64,000 nucleotides of DNA. It comes from Chaetomium olivaceum. Its lineage: Eukaryota > Ascomycota > Sordariomycetes > Sordariales > Chaetomiaceae. The stretch spans positions 434,001-498,000 of the forward strand of contig JAYWVB010000021.1 of the NCBI GenBank assembly GCA_039881045.1, in the 5' to 3' direction. A program made the translations under genes and the position numbers. The number at the start of each line of letters is the position of its first letter. Position 1 is the stretch's first letter. Positions 21,878 through 32,825 of the stretch are shown here, piece by piece. The notes under the pieces were generated by a model, which saw only the letters and a list, made by a program, of their open reading frames with translations, was not told where the DNA came from and ran no database searches.

Positions 21878-22763
21878 TTTGATGGGTAGTAGTATTAAGA
21901 AGTGTCTCGCTCGCGGGCGACCTCCAGTAATTATTGGTTGATGGATGTATGTGGTGGAAGGGATGCAGATCGTTGGGTCCCGAGTTTCTTTGAATGCAGA
22001 TAAATTCGAGGTTGGCGGGGTTAGTGGGGGAGCTTTTCAGTCGGCTGGCACTCCCGCTCGGTGCTTCAGTCCGTGTCAGCTAAGGTGGAATTCGCACGTG
22101 GCTCGCCGAGATCTCGACTGTGGAGCCGCGAAGAAGGTCGGGTTGTTCCTCGTTCTCATACCCTGCCCAGCTTGGTGCTCCATCCTTCCCGTCGTGTGCT
22201 TGTCGCTTGGCATGTATTTGCGGCCTCAGAGATTTGAGTCAACGGCATCAATTATCATCGTGGAATAAGGGGATTACTTCGTGTCTTGTCTCATTGTAGT
22301 GAAGATGGTTATTTGAGTTACATTGGCTGACTGGAGACCAAATCGAATCCTCGAGGTTCCTTCCGTCTCACGTCATCGAGACCCCGGACAAAGGTTGGTG
22401 TGGTGCTTGATTGTTCTTGTCCTTGGCGACTCAGCCCTTGTTGCGCTGCGCGGCTGGTGACGGTTCCGAAGCAACGACAACAAGCGGCGGCTTGGAGACG
22501 GCCAGCAAAGGCCCAGCCTGCCGTCCATTTTACCCCAGCTGCGCCCCCGATAAAGATCTCAGTCTTGCCCTGTTCTTCGCTCCCGATTTCTTTCAGATCA
22601 TTGTTAGCCCTGCATTTGCTGTCACATCCGACAGATCGTGATTAATCCTCCGACATCTCTCAACCATCAACTATCAATATCAGAACGCGAGTCATCTAGC
22701 CCGCATCATTACACTGAGGCAGGTCCCCGCTCGCGCTCCCCAGTGTCAACTATTGTATTCGCC
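21878..22763. other. Intergenic region, divergent upstream flanks of GPN1 and the DUF7053-like gene
   Basis: About 890 bp. No coding sequence is supported; both neighbouring genes begin at its edges, so it holds their promoters. CAAC-rich and pyrimidine stretches occur close to 22640-22700, as is common before fungal start codons. Confidence 0.4.
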
Positions 22764-24055
22764 ATGTTGCGAAAAAAAGACACATTCACCGTCATTACAC
22801 CCATCCCGGGCTTCATCCCTCGCCAACTGGCCATCGACATCCTCCACTCACACTCCGAGGTCATCACGCTAAACCCGCTCGTCATCGGCCACAAGCCGAT
22901 TCCCGCGCCACAGAATGCCGAAACGGACGAGTACTACTCTACCTGGTATGAAATCACGGAGCGCATCCAGGTCGTTCCCGGGATCGGGAAGATGGGGTCC
23001 TCGACTATCCAGTTCAATGGCTGCTTCCATGACATGCCATGGGGCCTCCAGACTCATATTTACGCGCCAATGGGTGTTGACCTCCGAAACAAATATCGCA
23101 TTGCCGGCAACCAACCTGGTATTGAGGCGCCCGAAATCCCGGAGATCGGTCTAAAGGGACTTGGCGCGCCGTCGGATGGCCTGTACCTGAGGGAAGACAT
23201 CGAAATCAAGTGCAACGTCACAGTGCTCAGTTTTGTTAAGTCGCGCAGCTCAGGAAGGCCGGTGGCGAGATGGTCAAGCGCATTATCAAGAAGGCAGAGC
23301 TGCTGGATGCCGGGGTGCTTCAGGCAATGATCGAGGACGGAAGGCTGAGGACCATCAACCCCGCCGACCGAAGCAGCCACCTCAGATCACCACCCATGTC
23401 CCCCACAAGCCTCCGGTATTCGCCATCCGTCAGCGGTTCGCCCCCGTTGGGGTCACCACCCACCCCATATCAGGTTCCCCGAGTACAATCGTCATATGCA
23501 GGATACCAGCGGCCTAGTACCTCTGGCTCCCAGGGCGGTACCACGTATGGGATGCAAGAGGGTGCCCAGGAGCTCCCAGCAGGGCAAGCAGAGGAAGCAG
23601 GGCATGCAAGCCCACCAGAACAGGCCCCCATCGAGATGCCTGGCGACTTCTTTTACACGTCCCCAGTTCTCCAACCAAACCGGCAATCACCACCCCAGGC
23701 GTTCCAACATTCACCCCGTCACAGCACCCAGGAATCATTTGTCGACCCAGCCCGAGCCTCGTCCAACACAAGCCCGAACCCATCATTTGGCGGGCAGTGG
23801 ACGACGACGGGCTCACGGCCCGTCTCGGGGTCCTCTGGAGCCCCTTCCCCTGGTTTGGACAACAAAGGCTTCCCAGCGCCGCTTGCCCCGCATAGAGAAA
23901 CTGCCGAGGAGCACCGGGACGATAACAAGTCGCCCACCCGGCCGTCGCACCCACCCCAATATGTGCCGTACAATCCGGCCGACTATGCCAAGAAGCCGCC
24001 AGGGCAACCGCAGTATGGGCATGGACAGCCCGACCAGAGGTACAGTTACACGTGA
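22764..24055 (+). CDS. DUF7053-like fungal protein with long disordered C-terminus (one frame break)
   Basis: The first 160 residues match a family of uncharacterised fungal proteins: MLRKKDTFTVITPIPGF, then HSEVITLNPLVIGHKP, a central CFHDMPWGLQTHIYAPMG and YLREDIEIKCNVTVLSFVK, followed by a helix MVKRIIKKAELLDAG. The core resembles a START/SRPBCC-like lipid-binding fold in pattern, but that is my inference. The frame changes near 23240, where one missing base joins FVKS to the helix. After residue 190 the protein is Pro/Ser/Gln-rich and probably disordered, ending in QPQYGHGQPDQRYSYT. Start chosen at the ATG that begins the conserved motif; the upstream in-frame ATG at 22638 adds a serine-rich lead without family resemblance. 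Confidence 0.75.
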
Positions 24056-25463
24056 TGAATGGTTGGCAATTTGTACGGGAAGGATACAGAGTGCATGATG
24101 TCTTATACCCAGGAGTTTTATTCGGTGCTTAGCTTGTGGGCGTTGGGCGTCAAAAAGTGCCATACTGCAAATGGCGATCTCAGGCGGTAATGTTCAATAG
24201 CAAATAATTTGATCCACGACATTTCCTAGCGTGTAGAGATGTTGCTTGTCATTAATTACTGTTTCTTTATTTACTGTTGTTTCCACCAAGTATCTCGCAA
24301 AAACCACCTACCCTGAGTTAAAGCCTCCCTGGCCTGTCCGAAAGCCATGGGAGAGCGGCCGGCGGCACAGCGGCCTCCCAAGGCTTACTTACCTCTTCAT
24401 CCCACGCTCCCGGCAGTTGAGTTCCCGGGGTTACAAGCCCAGTCACGGCCCTATGACCAAGACAATGGGCCTCACAAACCGGCGGCTGTGGCTGCGGGAA
24501 GACGCGCACCCCACAAAAACCTCAAACTCAACGCTTGGGGTCGTTGACGAACAAGGAACATCAACCTTGACAAAGAGTTGACCCCCAGTGGAGATTTTGA
24601 TTCTAAATCCAGCAGAGTCAAGACTGCTTTGTTGGCCTGCCCGACACCACGTGCCGCGTTTCTTTTAAGTCTGGACCAGAAATGCCCATAGTCTGGCCCT
24701 GAGTAATACTGATCGTTGGCCTGACGCCTGCTCCGAGTGGCGACCCCGCAGTTATTCAGCGGTAGACACACAGGCTTGCAAACCAGAGTTCCCACCCAAC
24801 GAGAGAATCGGGAGGACAATTGCCGGTGGCTCAGCCCCGTCTTGCCTGGACAGCGTCGCGGAGAGAGGATGAAGGTGGGGTGGCGTACTTGGTATCGATT
24901 CGATATGGTGTGACGTTACCGTTGGGTCCAAGAATTGCACCAGCAGTTATATTTCCTTTCCGAGTTCAGACGAAAATAGGCATCTCGACAAGGCACAAGC
25001 CGGGAGTAAAGCCCAGCCTGCGAGGGAGTGGCGGTTTGGGGATCGGCCGGCCTGTCGAGACACACAGTGAATGGACACTGTGTTTAGCTGTGGGTGGAGT
25101 TGGACCCTGGGCAACCTTGAGAACGAATCTCTTGGCTGCTGTATCTACGTAATGTGGCAGTCAACCCCTTCTCTCTAAAGGAAAAGAGACAAGAAAAATA
25201 AAAATAAGACAACAAGGTATTTCAAGCTAGAAAGTGGCATCTTGGTTTAGGTGAAAGTCAACAAAGATGTGATAAATGAAGAATGAAAGCCCAGAGTGGG
25301 CCCTTTGAAGCTCGCTGTCTGGAAGTGGAGCTCAGCGACACCCAGCGCGCACATCCACATCCAGCTCTTTCAGCGACGTCACTCCAGCATTTCCATCAAC
25401 GGTTGGTCTTGGCGTTCAATTGACCTGAAGCACACATCGGTCCACCGAACCGACATCGCGACA
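24056..25463. other. Intergenic region (1.4 kb)
   Basis: Both strands were read and nothing coding is supported. Open frames at 24246-24581, 24472-24819 and 24820-25152 lack motifs and give a low-complexity composition. The last 300 bp are more A-rich and lead into the CWF19 start. Confidence 0.4.
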
Positions 25464-27669
25464 ATGGACAGTTTGGAAGCCTTTGAGAAGGCGCTTGCTG
25501 CCGAAAAGGCTGAGGAAGAACGCGTGGCTCGTGAAAAAGAAGAACGGCGCGAGAGGAAACACAGGCACCACCATCGTCGCGATCGTTCCTCGGAACGCGA
25601 CCGAACCAGCGAAAGACACAGGCACCGCGATTCGGGAAAGGAGAGAGACGACCGCAGTGGCCGCAGTGGCCGCAGTGGAGACAAAGATAGGCGTAGCCAT
25701 CACCGATCTCGAGATGACGACTCGGACGAGGACAACCACCGTCACAAACGCTCACGGCACTCCCGTGACGATCCAAAGGAAGAATCCAGCCATCGGCATA
25801 GGCACGGCACAGATCAAGAGACCGATCAAGAGCCCGGGATGACAAAGCGCGTGAGGGGCGGGGGACAAAAGATATCAAGGACCTCAAGCTCTCAGACCCC
25901 AAGGAGGATCTCCCCATCCCCGACGAAGAAAAGACCCCAGACAACGCTACGCCACTTCTTCGAGACTCGTGGATGACGGCACCGTCGGCATTGGATATCG
26001 ACTATGTTCAAAGAGGAGGGAATCGGAAGAGCCCGTCGCCCGTGAGAGAAGAACCACCCAGGGTGCTGCACAAACGGGAACTCAACCGAGGTCTGGCTGA
26101 GGTGCAGGGCAGTGCGGAAACTGAAGAATCCGGCACGAGGGAAGTGAATTACAAGTTCGGCGACGAGGGATCACAATGGAGGATGACGAAGCTCAAGGCG
26201 GTATACACAATTGCGGAACAGACAAACCGCCCCGTTGATGAGGTTGCCGAGGAGAGATTTGGTAGCCTACGGGACTTTGACGAAGCTAGGGAGGAGAAGG
26301 TGGAGATGGACAGGCGCGGTGTGTACGGCGAGGGGTACGTTGGCAAAGAAAAGCCGACCGGCGAGCTGTATGCGGAGCGACTGGCCACGGCCCGGCGGGC
26401 ACCCGCTCGCTCTCCATCTCTGGAACCCGAGCAGGGCGTCGTTATCGAGGATATGATCCAGCCGGCACCCCCAATGGATCAATCCGCCCTCAACCGCATG
26501 CGCGCCCAGCTTATGAAGGCGAAACTTCGGAACGCCCCCGATGCCGCCAAGCTCGAAGCAGAGTACAACGCCGCCATGGCCGCCTTCAGCACTGGCGCAG
26601 CCTCTAACAACGCCGTCGTACTGGACGCTTCCCATAACCGCATGCTCGCTGGCGCCCGCCGCGAAGTCAAAGCGGTCACCACCAAACGCGGCGTCGAGCG
26701 CGGCCAGGTCGAGGCCAACGAAGACATGTCCATTGAGGACATGCTCCGCGAAGAGCGCCGCACACGCGGGCAAGCTGGCGGCGAAGGGCTCCGCCTCGCC
26801 GAGCGCATCGCCAAAGACGCCCGTTTCGACAACGACCTCGAGTACCTAGACGAAAACGCCGCCAAACTCGCCAAGCGCGTCCACAAGACAGACTCCTCCC
26901 TCAAAAACATCGCCGTGACCGAATACAAAAAGCTCAACCGCATCCTCGACACCTGCCCGCTCTGCTTCCACGACGAGCGCGCCCCGCCACAAAACCTTCC
27001 CCTCGCCCCCGTCATCGCCCTCGCCACGCGCACCTACCTCACCCTGCCCACCGCGCCCGAACTCACCGGCGCCGAAGGCGGCGCCGTCATCGCCCCGCTC
27101 AGCCACCGCACCAACCTCCTCGAGTGCGACGACGACGAGTGGGAGGAGCTGCGCAACTTCATGAAGAGCCTCACACGCGCGTACCACGAACAAGGGCGCG
27201 AGGTGCTTTTCTACGAGAACGCGGCCGCCCCGCACCGCCGCCAGCACGCGGCGCTGGTGGCTGTCCCCGTGCCCTATGATCTGGGCGCTACGGCGCCGGC
27301 GTTCTTCCGCGAGGCGATGCTCGCAGCGGACGAGGAGTGGGCGCAGCACCGCAAGATTATCGACACGGGGAAGCGGGCGCGCGAGGGGTTGGGGAAGATG
27401 GCATTTCGGAGGACGCTGGCGCGCGAGATGCCGTATTTTCATGTGTGGTTTGACTTGGATGGGGGTTTGGGCCATGTGGTGGAGGAGATGCGGAACGCTG
27501 GCCAAAGGGGGATTTGTTCGCGCGGGAGATTATTGGGGGCATGTTGGACTGCGAGCCGGATGTGATTAAGCGGCAGGGGCGGTGGTCGAGGAATGATGAC
27601 CGGGTGGAGGGGTTCAAGAAGAGATGGCGGAAGTTTGACTGGACGAGGGTGCTCACTGAAGCTGAGTAG
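25464..27669 (+). CDS. CWF19: Pre-mRNA splicing factor CWF19 (CWF19L2 type), two frame breaks
   Basis: Cwf19 acts late in splicing with the intron-lariat spliceosome and the debranching enzyme. The N-terminus MDSLEAFEKALAAEKAEEER leads into a long Arg/His/Asp/Ser-rich stretch (RS-like). The core follows: DIKDLKLSDPKEDLP, DEEKTPDNATPLLRDSW, then coiled-coil sequence. The CwfJ_C_1 domain has TCPLCFHDERAPP with its Cys pair, APLSHRTNLLECDDDEWEE and EVLFYENAA. The CwfJ_C_2 domain has EMPYFHVWFDLDGGLGHVVE and PKGDLFAREIIGGMLDCEPD. Two single missing bases (near 25832 and 27486) interrupt the frame; both repairs restore conserved text. It ends TRVLTEAE at 27669 with no intron seen. About 735 residues. 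It is convergent with RRP3 180 bp away. Confidence 0.92.
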
Positions 27670-27849
27670 TTAGTGCTGGGAGGGAGTGATGGATGGTTAA
27701 TCAAAAGGATAAGGAGTTCAAACTTCGGTTTTTGTGAGCTTCCTACACTAAATAATCGGTATATGACCCCTGAGACGCCATGTCACTGCCTAACTCCGTG
27801 AACCGCAATCACAATTAACACTTTTCCACCACCAGCACGTCGTCACCAG

Positions 27850-29552
27850 TTAACCCTCCTCAGCGTCCATGTGATCCCGGTTCGACCCAGGTGGCCCCCT
27901 CTTCCGTCCCTTGCCGCCCTTCAACACCGAACCCTTCTTCCCACGGTCCTCCATCAGCGCCTTGATCTCAGTCTTGGCTATCCGCTGCGCCTCTTCCACC
28001 CGTGGCTTGAACACCATGACGTCGTCCTTTTCGAGTGGATACTCCTTGAGCTTGGTGCCCAATGCCGCCTCGATGCGCAGCCAGAGCTCGAGATCACTTA
28101 TGGGAGTTAGTATCGGATGGAAGCCCAAGCGTAGATATTTGTGCAAACTTACTACTGCGTCACAAAGCTGATTGCGTGTCCAGATCGGCCGGCACGTGCG
28201 GTACGGCCCACACGATGCACGTACGTCTTGGAGTCCCCAGGCAAGTCCAGGTTGAGGACGCAGTCGACGTTGGGGATATCGAGACCACGGGCAGCGACGT
28301 CGGTGGCCACGAGGATCTCGCGGGAGCCGGCGCGGAACTTGTTCAGAGCGCCGAGACGGGCCGACTGCGAGAGGCCGCCGTGCAGCGGGATGGCACCCAT
28401 GCCAAGCGTGCGAAGCAGGATGGCGACCCGCTGGGTTTCGATCACGGTGCGGGTGAAGATGATGATGGTCTGGCCCGCGAACTCGTTGCATAGGTAGATC
28501 AAGTAGGCATCCTTGTGGGTGTGTGGGATGAATACGTAGTTTTGGACGAGAGTCGAAACGGTCTGGTACTTTGATGACGAGATGCTGACTTTCAAGGGGT
28601 CGCGTAAACTGGCGCGCTGCAAGCTCTCAACTTTACTCGACATGGTAGCGGAGAAAAGAAAGGTCCTGCGTTCTCTGGGGAGGAACTTGAGGATCTTTTC
28701 CAGGATAGGGCCGAAGTCCATGTCGAGAAGACTGCGTTTGTTAGCATAGATATGAAGGCACGGCGAGCGAGAGTACTTACCGATCGGCTTCGTCCATGAC
28801 CAGATAACGAAGGTTTCGGCTAAGCATGCAGTCAGTGATACTGTCACCATATCCTTAAAGCTGTAAGGTTCACGGTATACTTACAGACTGAACCCTTTCG
28901 TCTTCTCCAGGTGATCCAACAGTCGACCGGGCGTCGCAACCACCACGTGCGGCTTCTTTCCCAGCGCAATAGCCTGCTGTACCATGTCCAAGCCACCCAG
29001 AATCAGAGCACATCGGAGCGAGATTAGAGTACCCAACGCTTCAAAGGATTGCGCAATCTGGGCGGCTAGTTCTCTTGTTGGGGCGAGCACGAGGGCGAAC
29101 AGAGGTTGAGGCTTGTCGAGAAGGGCCTGGAGAATCGGGAGGGCAAATGCAGCCGTTTTACCGCTACCGGTCTCCGCAAGCCCGATGATATCGCGGTCCT
29201 GCAAGGCAAGCGGGATCGATTCCGCCTGGATCGGGGTTGGTTTTTTGTATCCAAGGTTATCGCAAGCTTCGCAGAGGGCGTCAACGATGCCCTAGCCTTG
29301 CTGTCAGTCATCATCCTCAAACTTCGAGTGGTCTAGGTTGCGCACCAAATCCCGGAATGTCTTTGGGGCAGGTTCCTCGTTCCCTTCCCCCGACGCATTG
29401 TCGATAGTCTCGGATTCAGCTTCGGAATTGGCTGCCGGTGCTGGTTCAATCGGTGTTGTAGGTTGGGGTTTTGTTTTGGGTTTTTGTATCTGAATTGAGG
29501 CTTCTTTTATGGCCCCATTGCCGGAAGAGATCTTCCTGCGTTTGGTCGACAT
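27850..29552 (-). CDS. RRP3: RRP3 ATP-dependent RNA helicase (DEAD box), 18S rRNA processing
   Basis: A nucleolar DEAD-box helicase (DDX47 family) needed for early pre-rRNA cleavage in the small-subunit pathway. The N-terminus MSTKRRKISSGNG is lysine-rich. An intron (29345-29292) joins KTFRDL to GIVDALCEACDNLGYKKPTPIQ, the Q motif. Then come AETGSGKTAAF (motif I), PTRELA (Ia), TPGRLLDH (Ib), DEAD (II), SATM (III), the IV segment IIIFTRT, HGGLSQ, ATDVAARGLDIP (V) and HRVGRTARAG (VI). Three further introns fall after FSL, inside the DEADR codon for Arg, and after VTQY. The frame is intact across all five exons. The C-terminus is basic (GRKRGPPGSNRD). The upstream in-frame ATG at 29651 would add 33 residues, which I think is less likely. 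Confidence 0.94.
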
Positions 29553-29807
29553 GGTGGCCTTCTTCTTCAAACAATCGCCAGCCTGTGACGCGGATTCTTC
29601 TTTTGATGCTTCAACTTTTGAAGACCGGCGATGGAGGGACCAATGCCCCAAAATTACGGGCTTATCGGCGGTGGGGCATGCACGATAAGCTCGGCCCCAC
29701 CGAAATTTTTGCCCGCCTGCAAGTGTCCGACAGCAGTCAATTGGACTTCTTGGAGCTGCATCCAGTTCGGCGGAACAACATCACCAGCCCCATTATCAGA
29801 CATCACC
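29553..29807. promoter_or_regulatory. Shared divergent promoter of RRP3 and SSF1
   Basis: Only 255 bp separate the start codons of two ribosome-assembly genes on opposite strands, so they must share upstream DNA. The short spacer suggests coupled expression with other ribosome-biogenesis genes, but I do not claim a particular binding site. Confidence 0.6.
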
Positions 29808-31264
29808 ATGGCCAAGAGACGCTCAAAAAAGAGAACCCATGCGGGCGCGACAAATCCTGTCACGCCGACAGCAATTAATGGCCATGCGAACTCGAGGGAC
29901 CCGAAAAGCATGGTTATTCGCATCGGCGCCGGCGAAGTTGGAACCAGCATCAGTCAGTTGGCCACCGATGTGCGACGTGTGATGGAGCCGGGGACAGCAA
30001 CACGTCTGAAGGAGCGGAAGGGTAATAGGCTACGGGATTATGTTACCATGTGCGGCCCTCTCGGGGTCACTCATCTCCTTCTTTTCTCGAGATCCGAGTC
30101 CGGGAATACCAATCTGCGACTGGCGATTGCGCCGCGCGGCCCTACATTCCACTTCAGGGTCGAAAAGTACTCCTTGACCAAGGATGTAAAGAGGGCGCAA
30201 AGGCACCCCAAGGGCGGCGGAAAAGAGTACATCACGCCTCCATTGGTAAGGAATCCCGGCTCCAAATCGTCCAGACATACCAGCTAATCACCTTCTAGCT
30301 CGTCATGAACAACTTCAGCAATCCTTCCGCCGACGCAAACTCCAAGGTGCCTCGGCATCTCGAGTCCCTCACCACGACCGCCTTTCAGTCCCTCTTCCCC
30401 CCGATCAACCCCCAAACAACACCCCTGAAATCGATTAGGAGAGTATTGCTCCTGAACCGCGAACAGTCGGAGGACGGGACGTTCATTGTAAACTTCCGGC
30501 ACTACGCGATCACAACAAAGTCGGTTGGCCTTTCTAGGCCGTTAAGACGGCTGAACGCGGCTGAGAAGATGCTGAAATCCAAGAAGGGGAAGAAGGGTGG
30601 CCTCCCGAACCTTGGGAAGCTGAAGGACATCTCAGAGTTCATGATTGGTGGCGAAGACGGCGAGGGATACATGACGGACGGTACCAGTGGAAGCGAAGCC
30701 GACACGGACGCCGAGGTCGAGATTCTGGAGACAGCTGCCAAGAGGGTCCATAGCGGCAAGGCCAGGGCTACCGAGCAGGACAGCGATGACGAGGAGGGCG
30801 CGAACGACAACGTCGAGCGGCGGGCTGTGAAGCTGGTTGAGCTGGGGCCTCGGATGCGGCTGCGCATGACCAAGGTTGAGGAGGGCATTTGCTCGGGCAA
30901 GGTCATGTGGCACGAGTATGTTCACAAGTCGAAGGAGGAGATCAAGGAGCTGGAAAAGAGGTGGGATCAGCGCAAGAGGGAGAAGGAGGCTCGCAAAAAG
31001 CAGCAAAAGGAGAACGTCGAGAAGAAGCGCAAGGAGAAGGCGGGTAACAAAAAGGCTGGCGGTGGAGATAAGGATGATGATGAGATGGATGTGGATGAGT
31101 ACGATAGCGACATGTACAATGACGACGACTTTGATAGCGAAGGGCTAGAGGGCGACGCTGAGGGGCAGGTCAACGCCCGGATGGAGGAAAAGGGCGAATG
31201 GGAGGATGAGGAGGAAGAAATTGCCCAAGGGAGGAGCTCAAAAAGGAAATCTCTCAAGAGATAG
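29808..31264 (+). CDS. SSF1: SSF1/Peter Pan family 60S ribosome assembly factor (Brix domain)
   Basis: Ssf1 binds pre-60S particles in the nucleolus and supports 27S rRNA processing. MAKRRSKKRTHAGAT is a basic start, followed by PKSMVIRIGAGEVG and the Brix domain: DVRRVMEPGTATRLKERKGN, RDYVTMCGPLGVTHLLLFSR, LRLAIAPRGPTFHFRVEKYSL. A 53-nt intron (30246-30298) joins TPPL to LVMNNF. The second half of the Brix fold reads RRVLLLNREQSEDGTFIVNFRHYAI and GPRMRLRMTKVEEGICSG. The C-terminus is a long Lys/Glu and acidic tail (YDSDMYNDDDFDSEG) ending SSKRKSLKR. About 467 residues, intact. Confidence 0.94.
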
Positions 31265-32366
31265 CTGCAGCTAAAATGCTGTCTTTAGTCTCTTGCATTC
31301 CACGGCGTTTCCGTCTCCTTTGAACAGCTTTTGAAGGGAATCACGCAATTGCTTTTTAGTTGACATCGAACCACTCTGTTATCTTGCCTTTCCTGTGCGT
31401 TGAACCGTTTGAGGTTCACTGCTACAAAGTGCTTCCCAAGGTCATGCGGACATGTCACTCACCATCATGATATTCAATCGAAAGAGTAATTAATAAGTGC
31501 TAATTCTAATGACCTATATCATAGTCTCAATGAATGAATAACCTATGGTATATGTTGTCATAGGTCTCTGTGGACGACAACACAGGCGTTCTCTCCACCG
31601 TGTCGGCCTTCGCTCTACTCGATGACCGGCCCGAATGAAAACCGTTATACAGTGAGTCGGTTGTGGCAAATAACGCTAAGGGAGGAGATTCGGGTTTCAT
31701 AAACTAGCTGCCAATATGGATCATGTCTGTTCAGGACAGCGATGGGTGTTACTGTCTCTCGACAGCCGGGTCATCATCATTATTATAGTGATTTTCCTGC
31801 TAGCATGATTGGATGTAATACCGACAATGTCTTCTATTTGCGTTCGCCGCCGAGATCGGGTGTTGTTTACTCCACCTCCGTCTCGATCGGGTGTTGACTT
31901 TTGACCTGCCGTCATTCCAGCCATTCAAATCCAAAACTCATCGCCCGCGGAAGCCACTCATAATAGAAGTGGGATAGTATTCAAATGTTGAAGTAAGCGG
32001 CGACATAACCTGCTAACTCGGCGACAAGATGCTGCCGTGCCCATGTTGCCAATGCCAGGAATGACTTCACCGTTCCACAATCACATGCAAGCAGGCTCTC
32101 GGGCCCCATCCAGGATCCATCCAAACCCCATCCGTTGAGCCATCCCTCCCGTGCCATCCCGAACCCAAATGCCGCGACCCGACAGCCATAACCGAACGCC
32201 CGCCAGAAAGAAAAATGCCCGTGATATCGCCCACCCCAGAACGCCATGATTGATGCAAAGCCATCAAACCCAAACCCCACCCAAGCGACCAAGACCACCC
32301 CACCCAATCCCCTAACTCAACCAGCCCCTCCCAGCGCAGCCACCCGGCAAAGGTAAAGATATGTAC
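31265..32366. other. Intergenic region (1.1 kb)
   Basis: A/T-richer than the flanking genes. No coding signal on either strand; the open frames near 31721-31924 and 31981-32307 have no recognisable motif. Confidence 0.4.
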
Positions 32367-32825
32367 CTACCCCCTCCGCTGCGCCTCATAGACCGCCAGC
32401 GCCCGCTCCAGCTCAGCCAAGCTCCCGCGGTCGCCATACGCGTCCTCCATGGCCGCCTCCTGCCGCCGCCGGCCGGCGGTGCCGCTCGGCCTCGGCCTGC
32501 TCTTCGGCGGGCGAGACCCTGCCACTGCCAGAAGAAGAGGGGGCAAAGGCTGCCTGCTGCTGCTGCTGCTGGGTATCGCGGTAGTGGGAGACGGCGAGCC
32601 CTGCTGTTACGGCTGCTGCGAGGGGCGGGAGCCTGAGAGGGGAGTGTTAGTTGGCGTTGGGTGAGATTTAAAGGGTGGAGGAGACGGAGGGGGCGGGGGG
32701 AGAGGGGACGGTAAGTACCATTTCAGGCTCCTTCCTCGGTTGGAGGCATTGTGTAGGTAGGGGAGGTAGGGCGGGTGCACGCGGGCGGAGGTGGTGAGGA
32801 GTCTGGAGGGGGGTTGGCGGTTCAT
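32367..32825 (-). CDS. Small predicted mitochondrial protein, unknown function (one frame break)
   Basis: Exon 1 encodes MNRQPPSRLLTTSARVHPP, an Arg/Ser-rich, acid-free start with the look of a mitochondrial presequence. The intron runs from the GTACTT donor near 32717 to the CAG near 32640. Exon 2 gives a short hydrophobic segment (LPPLAAAVTAGLAV), a run of six Gln from CTG/CAG repeats, a Ser/Gly linker, and then a helical end: RQEAAMEDAYGDRGSLAELERA and VYEAQRRG, stop at 32367. The last part needs a one-base frame change near 32468; without it the frame ends after RPRELG. The presequence, single membrane segment and C-terminal helix suggest an inner-membrane protein, but I do not recognise its family with certainty. 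Confidence 0.6.

Noticed and set aside
26846..27505. 219-codon minus-strand open frame
   Set aside because: Antisense of the CWF19 C-terminal domains.
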